DNA from: Bacillota bacterium
GTDB taxonomy: Bacteria > Bacillota > Clostridia > Peptostreptococcales > Anaerovoracaceae
NCBI GenBank assembly: GCA_017433375.1
Contig: JAFRHG010000029.1
Location: forward strand, 21,425 to 85,424
Direction of reading: 5' to 3'
DNA length: 64,000 nucleotides
Within the stretch, counting starts at the first letter, position 1; each line of letters begins with the position of its first letter. Both the position numbers and the translations under genes were made by a program. The notes below the pieces were generated by a model. The model worked only from the letters and a program-made list of their open reading frames with translations, was not told the origin of the DNA and searched no databases. This document shows, one piece after another, positions 9,301 to 17,753 of the stretch.

Positions 9301-10118
9301 TAACGAAGAGCAAAAACGCCGACCGGACGGAGGCGCAGGCCTACTGCGACAGCATGGATCCGTCGGAGTATACCGGAGCGGATAAGGAAGCCATCCAGGA
9401 AGCCAAAGACGCCCTGCAGGACGCCATCACCGACGGAACCGATGCAGACGTGACGGCGGCGCTGACGGCAGCCATGAAGGCAGTCAATGAGAGCAAGACC
9501 ACACAGGAGAAACTGGATGAGCTGACCAGCGCGCTGGAAAAGGCCAATCGGGATCTGGATGCGGCCAAGCAGGATATCGCAGACGCCCAGGACAGCGCCG
9601 ATGATGCGCTGGCGGCGGCGGTAGCGGCGAAAGAGGAAGCGGAACAGAGGCTTGCCGAGGCGGAAGCGGCCATCGAAGATCTGAAGAAGGCCCAGCAGGA
9701 TAAGAACGCTGAACTGGAGGAGAAGCTGCAGAGCGCCCAGGCGGCTGCCGAGGCGGCCCAGAAAGCTGCAGATGCGGCAAAAGCAATGGCTGCGGAAGCG
9801 GGCAATCAGCTGAAGATCAACGAAGCAAAAGCCCAGACGGTCAAAGCCTTCAGGGTGAAGAAGGCGAAGAAACACAGCGCGAAGCTGAGGTGGAAGAAGA
9901 ACGGAAACGTTGGCGGCTACCAGATCGCCCGCGCGGCAAAGAAAAAAGGATCGTACAAAGTCATCGCCACGCTGAACAGCAACGGGGAGACAAAGTATAC
10001 GAACAAAAAGCTGAAGAAGGGCAAAAGGTATTACTACAAAGTCCGTACCTTCACGAAGATCAACGGCGAAGTGTATTACGGCAAGTGGACAAAAGTGAAA
10101 AAGGTCAGGGCCCGCTAG
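6396..10118 (+). CDS. Giant secreted PQQ-like beta-propeller protein
   Basis: 1240 residues from ATG 6396, which follows AAGGAGG. A signal peptide (about 1-34) is followed by two cadherin-like beta-sandwich domains (about 49-252), a PEGA-like segment (257-325), and a PQQ/quinoprotein-type beta-propeller (about 334-749, with repeats such as KIYALNLTTGEVE and ALDAKSG). Two more beta-sandwich domains (751-972), a helical region with a long coiled coil (about 1039-1145) and a Lys-rich fibronectin-like domain end it. No LPXTG or membrane anchor is visible, so it is probably released or held on the wall by its basic end. It is the first gene after the cobalamin riboswitch, which implies a role in corrinoid capture; a propeller (BtuG) does this job on the Bacteroides surface. 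The cobalamin link is inference from regulation. Confidence 0.8.
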   Translation: MTNKTLLQKPGIRWALAAVLALLMTAAFLPVQSFAEDGDPSAGTEGFLSEIRIGAAPGYAIDPAFSGEPGEYTFEVLDSINTVAVTPTLSEAGAGGTITVKWTNLNNEQPQEKTVQSGKNQNMTWFRKADTPSGTSFTVEVTKDKETQVYTFTDKVVSHLTGLSVTENGQKVVIDPAFNTNTLEYSATVLASTETVNIKATPYGEGYSVTIAGAAAQGGQADAALTGDTTQIPIVVQGTGFEPLTYTLTVNKVPAVKAVFDTTPEDAGVLLRDNNGDRILPGADGAFTIKAGVEHTYYVTKAGYVSASGTINLSEDTVTEVDLAEAADNPNIDKDTPAQWKNFRNSDSNMAIVSDPTPKSAKATEFHWAKKLGTGWSAAVNQPIIVDGRLITMSGKKIYALNLTTGEVEMEGDLVAAPSYSYTPMTCVDGIILCPLSNGIVQAVNASTLESLWVYTDALKGQALSPIAVNDGYAYTGFWNQESKDANYACFSLTDEDPDDPLEQKAPTWTYTNNGGFYWAGGIAAGDYILVGTDDGCPEGSPGPARILALDAKSGIVADSAGVTGDQRSSISYDPQSQRYFGTTKAGELFSFGFDQETGKILDFRSKVYGGMSTSTPLVYKGAVYWGNSSGLNFSGNNSVIASDVTTLEENWRVPLQGYPQCSMLLSTAYEETEGYVYIYSTYNSQPGGITLIKAKPDAKSTEDDNVIKEEIYDAEGYQQYCISSIISDENGQLFYKNDSCNMLAVGPVNASLDSLTAEGGDPKWDKEFQSSKENYEITVDPGTQSVAFAFEPTEGSSVEINGKTVTDGTWNVKVRDGSGLLEITAVSGTHRKTYTVNIRERSQDATLGALVVNESNAYGSAKTMSPVFDSQGKEFTVYGAGASRSFENVWPDATDKNAAVKVFAISGVPENRLDDKTTGEIYVTAVNNGHNRYACYFDASTAAASPIKLKIQVTSESEDTVRDYYLTVTKSKNADRTEAQAYCDSMDPSEYTGADKEAIQEAKDALQDAITDGTDADVTAALTAAMKAVNESKTTQEKLDELTSALEKANRDLDAAKQDIADAQDSADDALAAAVAAKEEAEQRLAEAEAAIEDLKKAQQDKNAELEEKLQSAQAAAEAAQKAADAAKAMAAEAGNQLKINEAKAQTVKAFRVKKAKKHSAKLRWKKNGNVGGYQIARAAKKKGSYKVIATLNSNGETKYTNKKLKKGKRYYYKVRTFTKINGEVYYGKWTKVKKVRAR

Positions 10119-10161
10119 AGCCTTGACCGCCCCTCCAGGGGCATGAAAAAGGAGAAATGCG

Positions 10162-11481
10162 ATGATAGTAAAGATGCTGTCAGCCCGGAGGGCTGATGTC
10201 AGGATATTGTTTCTGGCGTTGATCCTCCTGGCCTGTATGCTGTTTCTGCCGGCGAAGGTCATGGCGGAGGAGTATCCGGGATCGGCGTTCATCTCGCTGA
10301 GCAATGACGGTAAATTCGTTGTTTCCGATGGAGCGAGGAGCGGGGTGACCATAGCCCATCTGGAAGTCCCCCTGCAGGATGTGGCTGACGTGAAGCTGGA
10401 AGACTGGAACCTGGAGAAGTACAGCTATACCGACTACAACACAGGTGAGCCCGACCCAAATGCGCCGACTGTGCTGAAACTGTACCTGTATTTACTGGAA
10501 AACTATTATGGAAGTGCCGGAAACGGGAATGCTCTGGTGACAAGCGGGGATCCCCACTCCTTCTTTATGAACACCTTCTGGGGGCATGACTGCAACCTGC
10601 TGTATTATGTGAACGGACAGTATCCGCTGTTCAAGCCCGGCTGGGGCGCGACCGCTGACGGCATCATTCTTGAGGAAGGCGATTTCGTCGATGTGGCCAT
10701 GTTTACCGACTGGGGATTCTATTTGGACTCGGCGGCGGGCTTCAATTACTTTGTCCGCGCCGGCAGCGATCCTGTGGACGGTGAGATCACGTTCGCCTAC
10801 AAGGCGGTCGCGGGAGAACCGCTGACCGTTCAGGCGGTGCGTGGCATGGGCAACGTTTCCGAAGGGAAAGATACGGCCTACAGCGCCGCGGACGATCTGG
10901 CCCTTCACTACGGACCGGCGGTGGACGTTGATGATGTGAGCCGGATAACCCTTCAGGAGGGCAAAGCAGACATCGTCTTTGAGAAACCGGGCGAGTATTA
11001 TGTCTGGATCGACGGTGGCATAGGACCGGACACGGGAGAAGTCGTCTCCAGCCCGAACGTGGCAAAGGTTACGGTGACCGGCCCAGTGAAACCGGAAGGA
11101 GAGGATCCGAAACCTGCGAAGGAGCCGGCGAAGTCCGTCAGAACCGTTACGCTGGATGGAAAAACCATCAGCGCCGGCATGGTGGATAATGCAGTAAAAG
11201 CAGCCGGAGGTTCCGCGCAGACGGTAACCACCTTCATTATCGGCAAAAAGGTCAAAAAGATCAGCAAGGGCGCCTTCAGCAAGTACGGCAACGTGACTGT
11301 ACTGGAAGTCCAAAGCAAGAAACTCAAGAAAAAGAGCGTCAAGGGTTCCCTGAAGGGATCCGCGGTCACGACCGTCAAGGTCAGTGTCGGCAGCAAGAAG
11401 GTGAACAAGAAGTACGTGAAGAAGTACAAGAAGATCTTCACCAAAAAGAACGCCGGCAAGAAAGTTAACGTAACAAAATAG
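10162..11481 (+). CDS. Secreted DUF4430-like protein with Lys-rich C-terminal tail
   Basis: 439 residues; the start follows AAAAAGGAGAAATGCG. After a signal peptide (about 1-35) comes a domain like the transcobalamin C-terminal fold (DUF4430), with the hallmark LLYYVNGQYPLFKPGWG...LEEGDFVDVAMF (roughly 40-200). A beta-rich region and a P/E/K linker follow, then a tail of about 115 residues, very rich in lysine, that is nearly identical to the tail of the next gene. The tail resembles BspA-type leucine-rich repeats (GKKVKKISKGAF) and may bind the wall. In animal transcobalamin this C-terminal domain caps the cobalamin. It sits 43 bases after the propeller gene with no terminator between. Confidence 0.7.
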   Translation: MIVKMLSARRADVRILFLALILLACMLFLPAKVMAEEYPGSAFISLSNDGKFVVSDGARSGVTIAHLEVPLQDVADVKLEDWNLEKYSYTDYNTGEPDPNAPTVLKLYLYLLENYYGSAGNGNALVTSGDPHSFFMNTFWGHDCNLLYYVNGQYPLFKPGWGATADGIILEEGDFVDVAMFTDWGFYLDSAAGFNYFVRAGSDPVDGEITFAYKAVAGEPLTVQAVRGMGNVSEGKDTAYSAADDLALHYGPAVDVDDVSRITLQEGKADIVFEKPGEYYVWIDGGIGPDTGEVVSSPNVAKVTVTGPVKPEGEDPKPAKEPAKSVRTVTLDGKTISAGMVDNAVKAAGGSAQTVTTFIIGKKVKKISKGAFSKYGNVTVLEVQSKKLKKKSVKGSLKGSAVTTVKVSVGSKKVNKKYVKKYKKIFTKKNAGKKVNVTK

Positions 11482-11576
11482 GAACGCCGGCGCGGAGGAG
11501 CTGCCCTTCGACCCCGCAGCCGTCCCTACCGCGATCCGTCAAAGCAATTGCAACTGAGAAGAAGGAGGATTGTACG

Positions 11577-13532
11577 ATGAAGCAACTACGAAAACGTATC
11601 ACGGCAGTGATGCTTTCCCTGGCTATGGTGCTGGCCTTCATGCCGGTCCTGGGGGGAGTGTCCTATGCGAGTGATCAGGTCAAGAGCATCAAAGTCAGCG
11701 TTCTGACCCAGAAGGATGAGAACACGCTGCTGCAGGCCTTCCCCGAATTGACGGTGCGGGCGGATGCGGCGGAGTCCTACGGCTTTGCAAAACCGGACAC
11801 GGTCAGAGATCCGGACGAATCCGCCCAGTATCCTCTGGCGAATGAGGTGACGACACTGGATGTCCTGGTGGAGGCCAGCCATCAGATCTATGGCGACGCC
11901 TTTACACCCGAGACCGCCGGGGACTATCTCGCGGTGAACAGCGCAGGAACCATGACGAAGATCTTTGGTGAGACGACCACGCTTGCCGGATTCACGGTCA
12001 ACGGCGTGAACCCTACGTACTCTGACGAAACCACCGGAAGCCTGATCGATGACAGCATCGTTGAGGAAGGGGATTCCCTTCGATTCTTCAGGACCTTCGA
12101 AGACGATCTCGATTGCGGCGGACTGTTCACATCCATGCTCTACTTTGAAAACAAAGATCAGGCTGCCTATGAGGCATTACAGGGAGAGTCTCTGTGCGTC
12201 AGTGTAAGCGCTGCGTATGCCTTCGATAAGATGATGGGCGGCGGCGGTCCCCTCGATCCGGATGACGCAGTGGTGGCCATGAAAAACGAACAAGGCGAGA
12301 CCGTAGATACAGCAACGGCAGATGAAGATGGAGATGCCGTATTCACTGACCTTCAGCTGGGAAACTACACCCTGGTGATTAGTGCGTACAACGGAAATGA
12401 TTGGGATAGCCACTTCGTGACCCCCTATGCAACGGTTACGGTCACTGAGCCGAAGGAGGTCACGGGAACGGTCAAGGCCGCGGTCCGGAACTACGAGGCG
12501 GCAGATCAGTTTGACATTGTTCCTCAGAGGATCCGCGTCTCCAGCATGGCAGCCGAGAGCTACGGGGATATGGGTGACCGTGCAGCCGGATGCGGAGACA
12601 AGATCACCGTTGCCGACGTACTGTACACCCTGCATGCGCAGAAGTACGGCAACGCCTTCACCAAAGCGTCGGCAAAGGATTATCTCGCGATCGGGCCGGG
12701 CGGATGGATCACCAAATGCTTCGGCGTAGAGACAAGCGATCAGGTCTACATTATCAACAACAAACTTTCGATGTCGGGCTCAACTCACGATACTATCCTC
12801 AAAGACGGCGACCGGTATGACCACTTCATGTACCGGGACGGCTGGAACGATGTTGCGACCTGTTTTGGCGAGGATGACATCACCGTCAACATGGGAGAAA
12901 CGTTCAAACTGAATCTGAAGAGGCTCAACTGGGATGGAACGACAGAGGCCCTGAAGAGTGCGGAAAAAGAAGAAATCATCGCGGTGAAGATGGACAGCAG
13001 CGGCAAGCTCACTCCCATCAGCGGAGCGAAGATGGACAGCAATGGCGCGGTCAGCCTGACGCTGAACGACACCGGCACCTATGAGATCTCCGCGACTGGA
13101 AAAGCTGTAGGGGAATACGGCGACGGCAAAATCGCCGCGCCTCACTGCACCGTCACGGTGGTAGATCCTCTGGCCCAGGTCAAGTCGGTCAAAACCGTCA
13201 CCATCAATGTGAAGAAGGTCACGCCCAAGGCTGTGGACAACGCGGTCGCCAAGGCGGGCGGCTCTTCCCAGTTCGTGACCACATTCGTCATCGGCAAGAA
13301 GGTCAAAAAGATCAGCAAGGGCGCCTTCAAAAAGTATGGCAGTGTGACCACCCTGGAGGTCAAGTCCAAGAAGCTGAAGAAGAAGAGTGTCAAGGGCTCC
13401 CTGAAGGGATCCGCGGTCACGACCGTCAAGGTCAAGGTCGGCAGCAAGAAGGTGAACAAGAAGTACGTCAAGAAGTACAAGAAGATCTTCACCAAGAAGA
13501 ACGCCGGCAAGAAAGCTAAAGTAACCCGGTAG
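11577..13532 (+). CDS. Secreted protein with two DUF4430-like domains and Lys-rich tail
   Basis: 651 residues; ATG 11577 follows GAAGGAGG. Signal peptide about 1-31. Two related halves each contain a motif block (ADAAESYGFAKPD... and MAAESYGDMGDRA...) followed by TLDVL/TVADVLYTLHAQKYGNAFT and a turn resembling the VNG...GD signature of DUF4430 domains. Between and after them are Ig-like segments, then the same lysine-rich tail as in the preceding gene. Internal duplication of the N-terminal domain and sharing of the tail suggest repeated domain shuffling in this operon. The DUF4430 assignment is weaker than for the other members. A corrinoid-binding or corrinoid-handover role is inferred from operon context. 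Confidence 0.62.
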   Translation: MKQLRKRITAVMLSLAMVLAFMPVLGGVSYASDQVKSIKVSVLTQKDENTLLQAFPELTVRADAAESYGFAKPDTVRDPDESAQYPLANEVTTLDVLVEASHQIYGDAFTPETAGDYLAVNSAGTMTKIFGETTTLAGFTVNGVNPTYSDETTGSLIDDSIVEEGDSLRFFRTFEDDLDCGGLFTSMLYFENKDQAAYEALQGESLCVSVSAAYAFDKMMGGGGPLDPDDAVVAMKNEQGETVDTATADEDGDAVFTDLQLGNYTLVISAYNGNDWDSHFVTPYATVTVTEPKEVTGTVKAAVRNYEAADQFDIVPQRIRVSSMAAESYGDMGDRAAGCGDKITVADVLYTLHAQKYGNAFTKASAKDYLAIGPGGWITKCFGVETSDQVYIINNKLSMSGSTHDTILKDGDRYDHFMYRDGWNDVATCFGEDDITVNMGETFKLNLKRLNWDGTTEALKSAEKEEIIAVKMDSSGKLTPISGAKMDSNGAVSLTLNDTGTYEISATGKAVGEYGDGKIAAPHCTVTVVDPLAQVKSVKTVTINVKKVTPKAVDNAVAKAGGSSQFVTTFVIGKKVKKISKGAFKKYGSVTTLEVKSKKLKKKSVKGSLKGSAVTTVKVKVGSKKVNKKYVKKYKKIFTKKNAGKKAKVTR

Positions 13533-13559
13533 ATTCAAAGCAAAGGAGCATCCGTCATC

Positions 13560-14495
13560 ATGCATGAGATCATCCGCGCCATCGAGGCGGAAGCGGGAAA
13601 AGCCATTCTGGGAAAAGAGGAGATCATACGAAAGGTCCTGACGGTGATCATCGCCGGCGGGCACATTCTGCTGGAGGATATTCCGGGGGTCGGCAAAACG
13701 ACGCTGGCCCTCGCCTTCAGCCGGGCCATGGACCTGCAGTTCAACCGCGTCCAGTTCACGCCGGACGTGGTCCCCTCGGACATCACCGGCTTCACCGTCT
13801 ACAGCAAGAAGAGCGAAAAGTTCGTCTACCGCCCCGGCGCGGCCATGTGCAACATCCTGCTGGCGGATGAGATCAACCGGACATCAAGCAAAACACAGTC
13901 TTCCCTCCTGGAAGTCATGCAGGAGGGAAGCATCACCGTGGATGGGAGGACGTGGAAGGTGCCTGAACCCTTCGTGGTCATCGCCACACAGAATCCCATC
14001 GGTACGGCGGGAACACAGATGCTCCCCGAGGCGCAGCTGGATCGCTTCATGATCCAGCTGTCCATCGGGTATCCCGACGAGGAAGCGGAGATCAATATCC
14101 TGAAGGACCGGAAGCAGACGGATCCCCTCCAGAGCATCGTGCGGGTGGCCGGGGCGGAGGATGTGATGGCCATGGGCAGGGAGGCCCGGGAGGTGTTCAT
14201 CCATGACATGATCTACGGCTACATCACCGCCCTCTGCCGCAGAAGCCGGGAGCACGAGCTGATCCGACTGGGCTTAAGCCCCCGGGGAGCCCTGTCCCTG
14301 ACGGCCATGGCCCAGGCCTGGGCCTATGTGCAGGGCAGGGAGTTTGTGATCCCCCAGGATATCTGGGCCGTCTTTCCCGACGTGGCCAGGCACCGGCTCA
14401 TGCTGCACACCCGGGCAGGGGTGCAGGGAAAGGATAAGGAGAGCATCATCGCCGAGCTCCTGCAGGACGTGCCTCTGCCTCAGCTGAACCAATGA
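13560..14495 (+). CDS. MoxR-type AAA+ ATPase
   Basis: 311 residues with Walker A GVGKTT at 43-48, Walker B LLADEINR near residue 103, the sensor motif ATQNP, and the arginine-containing DRFM stretch of MoxR ATPases. These act as chaperone-like ATPases that assemble or activate partner proteins, usually with a DUF58 protein encoded next door. That partner follows here with an ATGA overlap, and a transglutaminase-like membrane protein follows that: the common MoxR-DUF58-TgpA trio. Its position inside the cobalamin-controlled operon suggests a role in assembling or cross-linking the secreted proteins; this is inference. Confidence 0.93.
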   Translation: MHEIIRAIEAEAGKAILGKEEIIRKVLTVIIAGGHILLEDIPGVGKTTLALAFSRAMDLQFNRVQFTPDVVPSDITGFTVYSKKSEKFVYRPGAAMCNILLADEINRTSSKTQSSLLEVMQEGSITVDGRTWKVPEPFVVIATQNPIGTAGTQMLPEAQLDRFMIQLSIGYPDEEAEINILKDRKQTDPLQSIVRVAGAEDVMAMGREAREVFIHDMIYGYITALCRRSREHELIRLGLSPRGALSLTAMAQAWAYVQGREFVIPQDIWAVFPDVARHRLMLHTRAGVQGKDKESIIAELLQDVPLPQLNQ

Positions 14496-15613
14496 GGGAG
14501 AGGATCCGCCGGATCGCCGGCCGGCTGAAGCGGCGGCAGACAGCAAACCGGGTGGTCTTCGCCGGGTGGACTTTTGTGCTGCTGGCGCTGTTTTTCTGGC
14601 GGGGATATCCGGCGGTGACCGCCGCCCTGCTGTTCACTCTGGCGTACGCGGCGGCGGCGTTTGTTTTCGTTCTGGCGGGAGGAACGGATCTGCGGATCAG
14701 CCTGTCCGGAGGGGACATGATCGAGAAGGGCGGGACCATGGGGATCCGCGTCCGGATCGAAAACCGGGGCAGGCTCCCGGTCTTTCTCTGCTGCGGGCGG
14801 GTGAGCGCACTGAACCGCCTCACCGGAGAGAGCAGGCAGCTGCCCCTGCGCCTGTCCGCAGGGCCGGGTGGATCGGCGGAGCAGGTATTCGACCTGACCG
14901 ACGAGTACTGCGGACGGATCGATACCCGGATCCGGGAGCTATCCATCCGCGATCCCCTGGAACTGTTTTCCGCGAAGCGGAACAGCGCGGGCCGGACGAC
15001 GGGATACATCGCGCCGCAGATCAGCATGGCCGGCATTCCGGATAGCTGGCTGGATTCCTACAACATGGAAAGCTATCAGTATTCCCAGTACGAAAAGGGC
15101 AGCGATCCCGGAGAAGTGTTCGGCGTGCGGGAGTATCAGGAGGGAGACAGCCTGAAGCAGATCCACTGGAAGCTGTCGGCAAAGCTGGGAAACGTGACGG
15201 TGAAGATCCCCTCCTTTCCCGTGGAAAACAACATACTGATCATTCTGGACAACCTGCTGGAGCCGGACACGGATCTCACCCCTGCCCAAAAGAGCCGCCT
15301 GATGGAGGAATTCTATTCCCTCTCCGCGGCGCTGCTGGAGCGGGAGATACCCCACAGCCTGGGCTGGTTCGACGGAGAAGATCAGGCCTTCCTTCTGCGG
15401 CGGGTCCGCAGTACGGAAGAAATGTGGGCGACGGTGCCGGAGGCTCTGGGCTGCGGATTCTCTCCCAGCCAGGTCTCGACGGTCTACCGCTATCTGGAGA
15501 GCTGGGATGCCGGCCGGTTTTCCAACCACTTCCTGGTCACCGGCCAGGAGGGACGGGATACAGAACGATTGGAGAGCCGGGGTGCAGTTAAGGTCTTCCG
15601 GACAACCGAATAA
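14492..15613 (+). CDS. DUF58 protein, MoxR partner
   Basis: 373 residues. Two N-terminal membrane helices (about 25-70) precede a beta-rich domain and a DUF58 core containing VFGVREYQEGDSLKQIHWK, the defining motif of the family, and a von Willebrand A-like fold after it. The ATG overlaps the stop of the MoxR gene. DUF58 proteins are thought to be MoxR clients or adaptors on the cytoplasmic face of the membrane. The end overlaps the next gene by about 30 bases, indicating tight translational coupling. Confidence 0.88.
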   Translation: MRERIRRIAGRLKRRQTANRVVFAGWTFVLLALFFWRGYPAVTAALLFTLAYAAAAFVFVLAGGTDLRISLSGGDMIEKGGTMGIRVRIENRGRLPVFLCCGRVSALNRLTGESRQLPLRLSAGPGGSAEQVFDLTDEYCGRIDTRIRELSIRDPLELFSAKRNSAGRTTGYIAPQISMAGIPDSWLDSYNMESYQYSQYEKGSDPGEVFGVREYQEGDSLKQIHWKLSAKLGNVTVKIPSFPVENNILIILDNLLEPDTDLTPAQKSRLMEEFYSLSAALLEREIPHSLGWFDGEDQAFLLRRVRSTEEMWATVPEALGCGFSPSQVSTVYRYLESWDAGRFSNHFLVTGQEGRDTERLESRGAVKVFRTTE

Positions 15614-17753
15614 GAAAGGGAAGAGGGACTGGCTGCCGGTCCTGGGCGGCGCGGTCCTCGGGACGGGATGGTTCATCCTGTTCTGCTCGGCCTTCGGCCT
15701 TCGCTGGTCGCCGGCACAGGCTTTTTCCGGCAGTCCCCTGCAGGGCCTGCTCAGCGTGTGCAACGCGGCGGCCGACCATCTGGGGCGCTCGGACTACATC
15801 CTGCTGAAAAAATACGCCGGCGGCGTGACGGCGGGAGGGGATCCGGCAGCCCAGGGGTTTTTCCTGACCATTCTGCTGGTCCTGCTGTGCCTGCTGTCCT
15901 GGATGATCCTGCGCAGCGGATGCCGCTGGCTCCTGCTGATCCCGGCGGCGCCGGCCGCGGCGCTGATGCTCTTCACCCACGCGGCGCCGGGGATCTGGGC
16001 CGGCGCGGGGTTTGCCTTTGCTCTGGTCTGCGCCTTCGCCCTCATGTCCGTCGGCAGGACGGCTTCCCCCTGGCTTCTGGCGGTTCCGCTGCTGGCGCTG
16101 GCCCTCTGTATCGGCGCGGCGGCGGTCATGGATCAGGGCGGCGGGTTCGCCCGGACCGGCCTGCAGGAAAAGACCGGCGCGGCGCTGGATGAGCTGGCCG
16201 CCAAACGGTACGGGGAAAACCCTCTGGGCAGTGGCAGGCTGGCGGAGCTGGACGGCGGGAAACTGGCCGGAGCCAGGGGAAGCATGGCGGATCCGGCCAG
16301 CGCCATGGGGGAAGGGGACCGGACGAAGACGGCCATGGAGGTGACCATGAGCCGGCCGGAGCCCATGTACCTGCGGGGCTTCATCGGCGAGATCTACACG
16401 GGAAAAGGCTGGTCGTCCCTGAGCGATTCCACGCTGTACGATCAGCGGGACGCCCTCTACTGGCTCAACCGCCAGGGCTTCGACGGGCTCTCCCAGCTGT
16501 CCGAGGCTGCGGCGGCGGCCGGGGAGGCGGGAGAGGCGCAGTCGGTGCAGATCGCGGTGAAGTCGGCGAACCGGGCCCAGATCTATACGCCCTATGAGAT
16601 CACGGGCACGGACGCGGCCGTTCCCGAGGGAACGAAAAACTGCGCCGGCGGATTCCTGCGCACGGACCGGTTTACCGGCACCCGGACCTGCAGCTATCAG
16701 GTGATCCCCGGCCTGTCCGCCTCCTGGACGGACTGGGCCGGACGGCTCTACAGCGCGGGGGACAGCCGGGCTCTGCAGGAGTACTTCGCCAGCGAGAGCC
16801 ACTACAACGTCTGGTGCTATGCCAGCTTTACGGGGATCCCCGGCGCCATGGCCGGCCTGCTTCAGGCGGCGGTGGGCAGCCCCGGGGACCTGAGCGATAG
16901 CCACGCGGACTACAAGGAAACCATCGCGTCCATCCGGACATATCTGGAGGACAATTATCTTTACACGGAGAACTTTACGGCGCCGGAAGCGGGTGAGGAT
17001 GCGGTCGAGCACTTCATGGTCACGGGCAGGGGCTGCGATGCCCACTACGCCTCCCTGGCCGCCCTGCTCTTTCGCTACTACGGGATCCCCGCCCGGTACG
17101 TGGAGGGCTATCTGGTCACGCCGGAGGATACGGAGGGTGCAAAGGCAACCCGGCCCGTGGCCATCGGCGCCAGCCACGCTCACGCCTGGACAGAGATCTA
17201 TATCGACGGGCTGGGCTGGATCCCGGTGGAGATGACCGGCGTCTACCGGGACATCATGCCGGAGGCGGACATGGAGAAGGGACTGCAGGCCGTGCAGTAT
17301 GCCGCGGCGAAACAGGACCGGGAGGATCCGCCGGAGGAGGAACTGTCCGAAGAACAGGGCGAATCATCCTACGGCAGGCTTCTCCTCCGCATCCTGCTGA
17401 CGGCGGCGGGACTGCTGCTGGCGTTGCTTTTGCTCTGGATCGCATACCGGCTGATCGGGGATCACCGGGAAAAGCGGGCCAGGCTGCGGTCCTTTGCCGA
17501 TCCGGATCCGCGGAAGGGTGTCTGCGCCATGTACGGGCACCTTCTGCGGGAGGGCATTCCCTGCACCGGGGAGGCCGAAGAGATCGGCGACCGGGCGTCC
17601 TTCAGCCGGGAGGAGATCGACGAAAATGATCGGACGCGGATGCGCGTGGAAATGGAGTGGGGAGAACGTGAGAAAAAAGCTCAGGAAAAACGGAATCATC
17701 GGACTGCTGCTGATCGTCTGTCTGCTGTTTGGCGCTGGCTGCGGCGGAAGTGA
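15582..17753 (+). CDS. TgpA-like membrane-bound transglutaminase-domain protein
   Basis: About 723 residues if translation starts at GTG 15582, preceded by GGAGAG; an ATG at 15507 would add 25 residues but lies deep in the upstream gene. Several N-terminal membrane helices are followed by a large external domain with a transglutaminase-like core: catalytic Cys in GRGCDAHYA (C485), His in SHAHAWTEIY (H534), and a third position in WIPVEMTG where Glu stands where Asp is usual. A further helix and a basic cytoplasmic tail end it. Such proteins may hydrolyse or cross-link amide groups. Together with MoxR and DUF58 it could act on the exported capture proteins (inference). Confidence 0.85.
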   Translation: MQLRSSGQPNKKGKRDWLPVLGGAVLGTGWFILFCSAFGLRWSPAQAFSGSPLQGLLSVCNAAADHLGRSDYILLKKYAGGVTAGGDPAAQGFFLTILLVLLCLLSWMILRSGCRWLLLIPAAPAAALMLFTHAAPGIWAGAGFAFALVCAFALMSVGRTASPWLLAVPLLALALCIGAAAVMDQGGGFARTGLQEKTGAALDELAAKRYGENPLGSGRLAELDGGKLAGARGSMADPASAMGEGDRTKTAMEVTMSRPEPMYLRGFIGEIYTGKGWSSLSDSTLYDQRDALYWLNRQGFDGLSQLSEAAAAAGEAGEAQSVQIAVKSANRAQIYTPYEITGTDAAVPEGTKNCAGGFLRTDRFTGTRTCSYQVIPGLSASWTDWAGRLYSAGDSRALQEYFASESHYNVWCYASFTGIPGAMAGLLQAAVGSPGDLSDSHADYKETIASIRTYLEDNYLYTENFTAPEAGEDAVEHFMVTGRGCDAHYASLAALLFRYYGIPARYVEGYLVTPEDTEGAKATRPVAIGASHAHAWTEIYIDGLGWIPVEMTGVYRDIMPEADMEKGLQAVQYAAAKQDREDPPEEELSEEQGESSYGRLLLRILLTAAGLLLALLLLWIAYRLIGDHREKRARLRSFADPDPRKGVCAMYGHLLREGIPCTGEAEEIGDRASFSREEIDENDRTRMRVEMEWGEREKKAQEKRNHRTAADRLSAVWRWLRRK

